From NCBI RefSeq assembly GCF_001426435.1, contig NZ_LMER01000015.1, positions 456 through 38,755 on the forward strand: a stretch of DNA of 38,300 nucleotides, read 5' to 3'. Source of the DNA: Angustibacter sp. Root456. GTDB taxonomy: Bacteria > Actinomycetota > Actinomycetes > Actinomycetales > Angustibacteraceae. The position numbers and the translations under genes are program-made. Positions within the stretch are counted from its first letter, which is position 1. Each line of letters starts with the position of its first letter. Under the pieces are notes generated by a model that was not told where the DNA came from, did not search any database, and worked only from the letters and a program-made list of their open reading frames with translations. Positions 35,075-38,300 of this stretch are shown piece after piece.

Positions 35075-36366
35075 TGCGGCTCCTTCTCGACGGTGCGCTC
35101 GGCGGGGCGCTCGGCGGGGCGCTCGCCGGTGCGGCGGGTGATCGTGAGGGCCACCTCGGTGCCCTCTCCGGGCGCGGAGCGCACGCGCGCGCTGCCGCCG
35201 TGACGCTCCATCCGCCCGACCACCGAGCCGCGCAGGCCCAGACGGTCGTCGGGCACGCCCTCGGGGTCGAAGCCGCGACCGCGGTCGCGGACGAACACCT
35301 CGACGGCCTCGGGCTGGCACTCGGCGAACACGTCGACGCTCGCGGCCCCAGAGTGCTTGGCGGCGTTGACCATCGCCTCGCGTGCGGCCCGGACGACGGC
35401 GGTGAGCTGCTCGTCCAGCGGGCAGTCGCCCACCGCGACCACCTCGACCGCCACGCCGTGGTCCTGCTCGACCTCCGCCGCCGCCTGCTCCAGCGCCGAG
35501 CGCAACGTGCCGCCCGAGTCGGGTGCGTCGTCGAAGAGCCAGCCGCGCAGGTCACGCTCCTGGGCCCGGGCGAGGGTCAGCACCGCGCGTGGGTCGTCGG
35601 CCTGCCGTTGGATCAGCGCGAGAGTCTGCAGCACCGAGTCGTGCAGGTGCGCGGCGACGTCGGCCTTCTGCTGCTGCAGCAGGCGCTCGCGTCGCTCGTC
35701 ATCGAGCTGGCGCACCAGCCGCCAGACGAACGGGCCGGCCACCAGACCGAGACCGAGCGCCACGACGGTGAGGAGCAGCACGGTCTCGCCGATCTGCGCC
35801 GGCCGCCCACTGCCCACCAGGAAGGCCAGCACCGCGAGCACCACCAGCAGAGCGCCGCCGACCAACCGCACCACCGTCAACCAACGGCGCTGGCCGTCGC
35901 CCAGCCCTCCGGGCACCAGGCGCGCCCACTCGCTCGCGTCGGCCTGCGACCACAGCAGGGCCAGGCCCGCACCCGCGATGAGCAGCGGGACGGTCACGCG
36001 CAGCGGTACGCCCCACCCGGTCTGGGTGAGCAGCAGCACCAACCCCAGACCCAGCGCCCCGAGCGCCACGAGCTGACCGGCGTCCCCGCGGCTCACCGAC
36101 CGCCGCGGACGGCGGCCACCGCGCGAGGCGGACGCCAGACCGGCCGGGTCGTCGTCCGGACCCTGCGACGGGACGAACACCCAGAGCGCGGCGTACAGCA
36201 CCACCCCGAAACCACCCAGCGCGCTGAGGACGACGAAGACCAGCCGCACCTGCAGCACCGGCACGTCGAGGTGCTCGGCCACGCCCGCCGCGACACCGCT
36301 CAGCAGCCGGCCGTCGACCGGACGGCGCATGCGTGCAGGCGCGTCAGCGCCGGACGTGGTGGTCAC
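35071..36366 (-). CDS. PspC-domain sensor histidine kinase, 431 aa
   Basis: An N-terminal PspC domain (~15-68: DGRLLSGVAAGVAEHLDVPV, VLYAALWVFVP) is followed by four or five membrane segments up to ~216. A short coiled linker leads to the HisKA_3 helix with HLHDSVLQTLALIQRQ (His242), and the HATPase has EAMVNAAKHSGA, DRGRGFDPEGV and GLRGSVVGRMERHGG. The acidic/Arg C-terminal tail (GERPAERPAERTVEKEP) comes from short DNA repeats near 35095-35125. GTG 36366 or ATG 36330 may start it. It shares a promoter region with the divergent PspC protein gene. Confidence 0.93.
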   Translation of the reverse strand: MTTTSGADAPARMRRPVDGRLLSGVAAGVAEHLDVPVLQVRLVFVVLSALGGFGVVLYAALWVFVPSQGPDDDPAGLASASRGGRRPRRSVSRGDAGQLVALGALGLGLVLLLTQTGWGVPLRVTVPLLIAGAGLALLWSQADASEWARLVPGGLGDGQRRWLTVVRLVGGALLVVLAVLAFLVGSGRPAQIGETVLLLTVVALGLGLVAGPFVWRLVRQLDDERRERLLQQQKADVAAHLHDSVLQTLALIQRQADDPRAVLTLARAQERDLRGWLFDDAPDSGGTLRSALEQAAAEVEQDHGVAVEVVAVGDCPLDEQLTAVVRAAREAMVNAAKHSGAASVDVFAECQPEAVEVFVRDRGRGFDPEGVPDDRLGLRGSVVGRMERHGGSARVRSAPGEGTEVALTITRRTGERPAERPAERTVEKEPQ

Positions 36367-36511
36367 GACACCGATCCTCTCGCGCGGCGTCCCTGACCGG
36401 CCACCAGGTGACGCCCGGATCCCGACGCGCTCGGCACCGGCGGCGGCTCAGGGGCCGCTCAGGGGCGTCACCGATGGCCCCGGCACCGTGCGGACGCCGA
36501 GCATGGTTGGC

Positions 36512-37804
36512 ATGAACGAGAACCAGACCACGGCGAACGGGCCGGCCGAGCAAGTGCTCGACCAGCTCAAGCGCCTGCGGCGCAGCCGCTCCGACAAGGT
36601 CATCGCCGGTGTGTGCGGCGGCGTGGGCCGCAGCCTCGGCGTCGACCCCCTCCTCATCCGCATCGTCGTCGCCGTGCTCGCGGTGTTCGGCGCGGGCGTC
36701 GTCCTATACGCCCTCGGCTGGCTGCTCCTGCCGGTCGACGACGGCACGCCGTCGGTGGGCGCCCAGGCGCTCGAGCGCGACCAGCAGACCCGCTCGGGCA
36801 CCGTGTGGCTGGCCGTGGTGCTCGCCATCGCCGTGGCCATCGGCATCGCCGGCGCCTTCAACCGCTGGGACGGGCCGATCCTGCTCACCCTCGCCGTGGT
36901 CGCGCTGTTCGTCTGGCTGCTACGCCGCCAGCCGGCGGCGTCCGCACCACCGATGACCTCGGCGCCGCCCCCCACGACGTCCGTGCCGTACGGCGTGGCG
37001 CCCAACACCGCAGCCACCACCGCGCCCACCACCGCGCCCAGCGCACCGCCCAGCACCGCGCCCACCACCGTGCTGCTGCCGACGGACGGCGAGGGCGAGC
37101 CGCCCGCGCGTCCCCCGCTGCCGCCGCAGCCGCCCTACGCGGCCGGGCCCCCCGTGCCGCCGCAGCCGCCCCTGCCCCCGCAGCCCCCGCGCCCCAGGTC
37201 GCACCTGTTCGGCGCCACCGTGAGCGTCGCGCTCATCGCCCTCGGCGTGCTGGCGGCGTTCGACGTCGCGGGCGCCGAGCCGCCGGCCGGCGCCTACCCC
37301 GCCCTCGCCCTCACCGTGGTCGGTCTCGGACTCGTGCTCGGCACGTGGATCGGACGCGCCCGGGGGCTCGTGTTCTGGGGCCTCGTGCTCTCGCTGGCCA
37401 CCCTCATCGGGTCGGTCGCCGGCCACGCCCGGGGCCTGAACGACAACACCGTCGACCAGACGGTCACGGTGTCGACCGTGAGCGCGCTACCCACCGACGA
37501 CCGGTACGGCGCCGGCCAGGTCGAGTACGACCTCACCGGGCTGGACCTGAGCGGCCAGACCGCCTCGATGGACGCGCAGATCGGTTTCGGCGAGATCGTC
37601 GTCACCTTGCCGCCCGACGTCGACGTCGTGCTCGATGCTCGGACCGGCGTGGGCGGTCTGACCCTCTTCGGCTCCGACACCGGCGGCGTCAACCAGCACC
37701 GCCAGCGCACCGACTACGGCGCCGACGGCCCGGGCGGCGGCACGCTCGACCTCACCCTCTACGCAGGATTCGGACACCTGGAGGTGCGCCGTGCGGCGTC
37801 ATGA
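36512..37804 (+). CDS. PspC-domain / LiaF-like membrane protein, 430 aa
   Basis: PspC domain at ~25-75 (DKVIAGVCGGVGRSLGVDPL, VLYALGWLLLPVDDG), two further membrane segments, then a long Pro/Thr/Ala-rich linker (~150-235). Three membrane segments follow, and a C-terminal domain reading SMDAQIGFGEIVVTLPPDVDV, then DARTGVGGLTLFGSDTGG. The last resembles the C-terminal domain of LiaF/YvqF and related beta-helical domains. It is probably the membrane-stress sensor or inhibitor acting with the divergent kinase. ATG 36512 was preferred; ATG 36503 is possible. Confidence 0.9.
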   Translation: MNENQTTANGPAEQVLDQLKRLRRSRSDKVIAGVCGGVGRSLGVDPLLIRIVVAVLAVFGAGVVLYALGWLLLPVDDGTPSVGAQALERDQQTRSGTVWLAVVLAIAVAIGIAGAFNRWDGPILLTLAVVALFVWLLRRQPAASAPPMTSAPPPTTSVPYGVAPNTAATTAPTTAPSAPPSTAPTTVLLPTDGEGEPPARPPLPPQPPYAAGPPVPPQPPLPPQPPRPRSHLFGATVSVALIALGVLAAFDVAGAEPPAGAYPALALTVVGLGLVLGTWIGRARGLVFWGLVLSLATLIGSVAGHARGLNDNTVDQTVTVSTVSALPTDDRYGAGQVEYDLTGLDLSGQTASMDAQIGFGEIVVTLPPDVDVVLDARTGVGGLTLFGSDTGGVNQHRQRTDYGADGPGGGTLDLTLYAGFGHLEVRRAAS

Positions 37805-38030
37805 CCTGGACGTCACGTCCCTCGTCTTCGGCCTGATCTTCCTCGGCGTCGCCGCCACGTGGGCGCTGGTGCAGATCGAGCTGGTGACCTTGCCCGACCT
37901 GTCGCTGCTCGGCCCGGCGGTGCTCATCGTCGCCGGCGTCGTCGGGCTCGCGGCCACCCTCGCCAAGGGCCGCCGCGGCCACGGCGGCGAGCGCGACCAG
38001 CGACCGCTCGACGGCGAGAGCCCCTCCTAG
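37791..38030 (+). CDS. Small two-segment membrane protein, 79 aa
   Basis: GTG 37791 overlaps the PspC gene by 14 bases, so translation is coupled. Two membrane segments (LVFGLIFLGVAATWALVQI and SLLGPAVLIVAGVVGLAATLA) are followed by a basic/acidic tail. This pattern matches small proteins that accompany PspC/LiaF-like genes. It shares the CTAG stop with the convergent NUDIX gene. Confidence 0.8.
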   Translation: MRRHDLDVTSLVFGLIFLGVAATWALVQIELVTLPDLSLLGPAVLIVAGVVGLAATLAKGRRGHGGERDQRPLDGESPS

Positions 38031-38300
38031 GGCCGCTCCTGCAGCAGGTGCCCCAACCGGCCCAGCCACTCCCGCGTCCCGGCGGTGAGTGGCAGGTCGG
38101 TGACGGCGTCCAGCGGCACCCAGCGGGCCTGCACGGTGCTGCCGCCGACGTCGAGCACCTCGGGCTCCCGCACCTCGCGCACGCCACCGCTGTAGACGAT
38201 CTGCACGCTGTGGAAGTCTTCCAGCCGGCCACGTGGCGAGCGCGCGACGAACCGGTGCGACCCGACGTCGAGCAGCCGGACGTCGACCAGCTCGTGCGCG
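38027..38300 (-). CDS. C-terminal part of a NUDIX hydrolase, truncated by the window edge
   Basis: The minus frame is open from the right edge to TAG at 38029-38027, ~90 residues. The reading HRFVARSPRGRLEDFHSVQIVYSGGV, then EPEVLDVGGSTVQARWVPLDAV is typical of the strand following the Nudix box in small NUDIX hydrolases. The box itself (GxxxxxExxxxxREUxEExGU) lies beyond the window. Substrate cannot be deduced. Confidence 0.75.
   Translation of the reverse strand, partial: AHELVDVRLLDVGSHRFVARSPRGRLEDFHSVQIVYSGGVREVREPEVLDVGGSTVQARWVPLDAVTDLPLTAGTREWLGRLGHLLQERP

Overview
The window is high-GC DNA with strongly GC-biased third codon positions and many GTG starts. It carries a housekeeping set (sucCD, icd, mdh, folD, purH, purN, a DUF6350/PerM-like protein, DUF3017, pcrA) that is typical of Actinobacteria. 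The neighbourhood of purN-purH, the DUF6350 protein and sucCD recalls mycobacteria, but the mix of genes fits a Nocardioidaceae-like or related actinobacterium better. I cannot name the genus from sequence alone.

Positions 1-6007 are an accessory island, and the most interesting part. At 149-310 lies a broken copy of the 3' end of an exonuclease III gene, four bases past the end of a convergent gene. An intact xth gene lies at 6008-6814 on the same strand. Its last ~50 codons use AT-richer codons than the rest of the gene, while the stranded fragment at 149-310 uses host-like codons. The simplest reading is that ~5.8 kb entered xth, supplied a substitute 3' end and pushed the original 3' end aside. 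No integrase is visible.

Inside the island are two paralogous 82-84 aa HTH proteins resembling restriction-modification controller (C) proteins, and three perfect palindromes sharing GACTATAGTC, a C-box-like sequence. The longest palindrome is 36 bp. There are also two paralogous small acidic proteins of unknown function, a short unknown ORF, a membrane protein with a ~200-residue outer domain, and a 577 aa AIPR-family (abortive infection) protein with a PD-(D/E)xK-like QAK motif. One HTH gene leads an operon with the AIPR gene. This resembles the C-R half of a controller-regulated restriction system, but there is no methyltransferase, and a copy of the small protein sits in the divergent position. 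I propose a controller-gated AIPR defence system.

Positions 6008-16544 hold core metabolism: xth, a secreted CAP protein, icd, a membrane-anchored protein plus a YetF/DUF421 protein, mdh, folD-DUF3017, an unknown 304 aa protein, and the DUF6350-purN-purH operon. Positions 16711-20734 hold a SigE-type ECF sigma factor with an overlapping membrane partner, a DHA2-type MFS exporter, a lipoprotein and a DUF2256 zinc protein. Positions 20819-28307 hold sucD and sucC, an S15-type hydrolase, a stand-alone B12-binding protein, a lipase, a secreted Gly/Asn-rich peptide, an M23 peptidase behind a pyrimidine-rich leader, and a DUF3592-like protein.

Positions 28336-38300 hold pcrA, a PIG-L deacetylase, small membrane proteins, a divergent marR/eamA pair with interlocked leaderless-type promoters, an SRPBCC protein, and a PspC-type membrane-stress module (sensor kinase, NarL-type regulator and a divergent PspC/LiaF-like protein). 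The window ends in a truncated NUDIX gene.
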